From: Bacillus sp. FJAT-44742
GTDB taxonomy: Bacteria > Bacillota > Bacilli > Bacillales > Marinococcaceae
Direction of reading: 5' to 3'
DNA length: 64,000 nt
Assembly (NCBI RefSeq): GCF_002797315.1
Contig: NZ_KZ454936.1
Coordinates: 743,133 to 807,132 of the forward strand
The notes beneath the pieces are model-generated. The model did no database searches. It was given only the letters and a program-made list of their open reading frames with translations, and was not told where the DNA came from. The translations under genes were made by a program, and so were the position numbers. Below, piece after piece: positions 63,951 to 64,000 of this stretch. The first letter of the stretch is position 1, and each line of letters begins with the position of its first letter.

Positions 63951-64000
63951 AGTTGTTGGTACTTATATTTGTTCTTCTCCAAGGCAACATTATAAGTAAG

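Overview
This window is a chromosomal segment of a low-GC Gram-positive, endospore-forming member of the Bacillaceae. The gene order follows the yqg-yqh-yqi part of the Bacillus subtilis chromosome: 5-formyl-THF cyclo-ligase, rhomboid GluP, YqgQ, GlcK, comG, YqgX, YqhG/H, gcv, YqhL, LipM, MntR, YqhO, YqhR, Xaa-Pro peptidase, Efp, spoIIIA, YqhY, NusB, FolD, XseAB, IspA, Dxs, TlyA, ArgR, RecN. Many acidic proteins, a B12-dependent ribonucleotide reductase and an OLE RNA suggest a halophilic or alkaliphilic relative (Halobacillus/Virgibacillus/Alkalihalobacillus-like). The genus is inference; the family is well supported by synteny.

0-19 kb: housekeeping genes (ThiF, lactate dehydrogenase with Rex-like operators, a HAD phosphatase, GluP, an M42 peptidase, glucokinase, aspartase), then a thiamine operon under a TPP riboswitch (thiE-S-G-O-D), then a five-gene transcription unit (FetAB-type exporter, a membrane-anchored protein, a DUF1385-like membrane protein, the thiamine-binding YqgV), then a minus-strand tRNA-Gln.

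19-31 kb: the comG competence pseudopilus operon with an extra 55-codon gene between comGB and comGC. A block not found at this site in B. subtilis follows (RsbR-like regulator, SprT-like protease, hairpin array). Next come YqzE, an HTH regulator with SufR-like cysteines, a DUF2626 protein, a candidate C-rich small RNA with its own promoter, operator and terminator, YqgX, and the YqhG/YqhH pair.

31-46 kb: glycine cleavage genes under a tandem glycine riboswitch, lipoate and D-amino-acid metabolism, class II RNR NrdJ preceded by two NrdR boxes, MntR, a patatin-like protein, membrane proteins, PepQ and Efp.

46-64 kb: a decayed yqhV, the complete spoIIIA operon (three genes appear to start at AUU or AUA), YqhY without the usual neighbouring accBC, then nusB-folD-xseA-xseB-ispA. 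Next is an approximately 600-nt OLE RNA followed by its partner gene oapA, and then dxs-tlyA, argR and recN.

The OLE RNA/OapA locus is the most remarkable system present, although it is a known RNA class. The most novel-looking items are the C-rich sRNA candidate (about 26.67-26.78 kb), the cluster of non-AUG starts in spoIIIA, and the extra comG-embedded gene.
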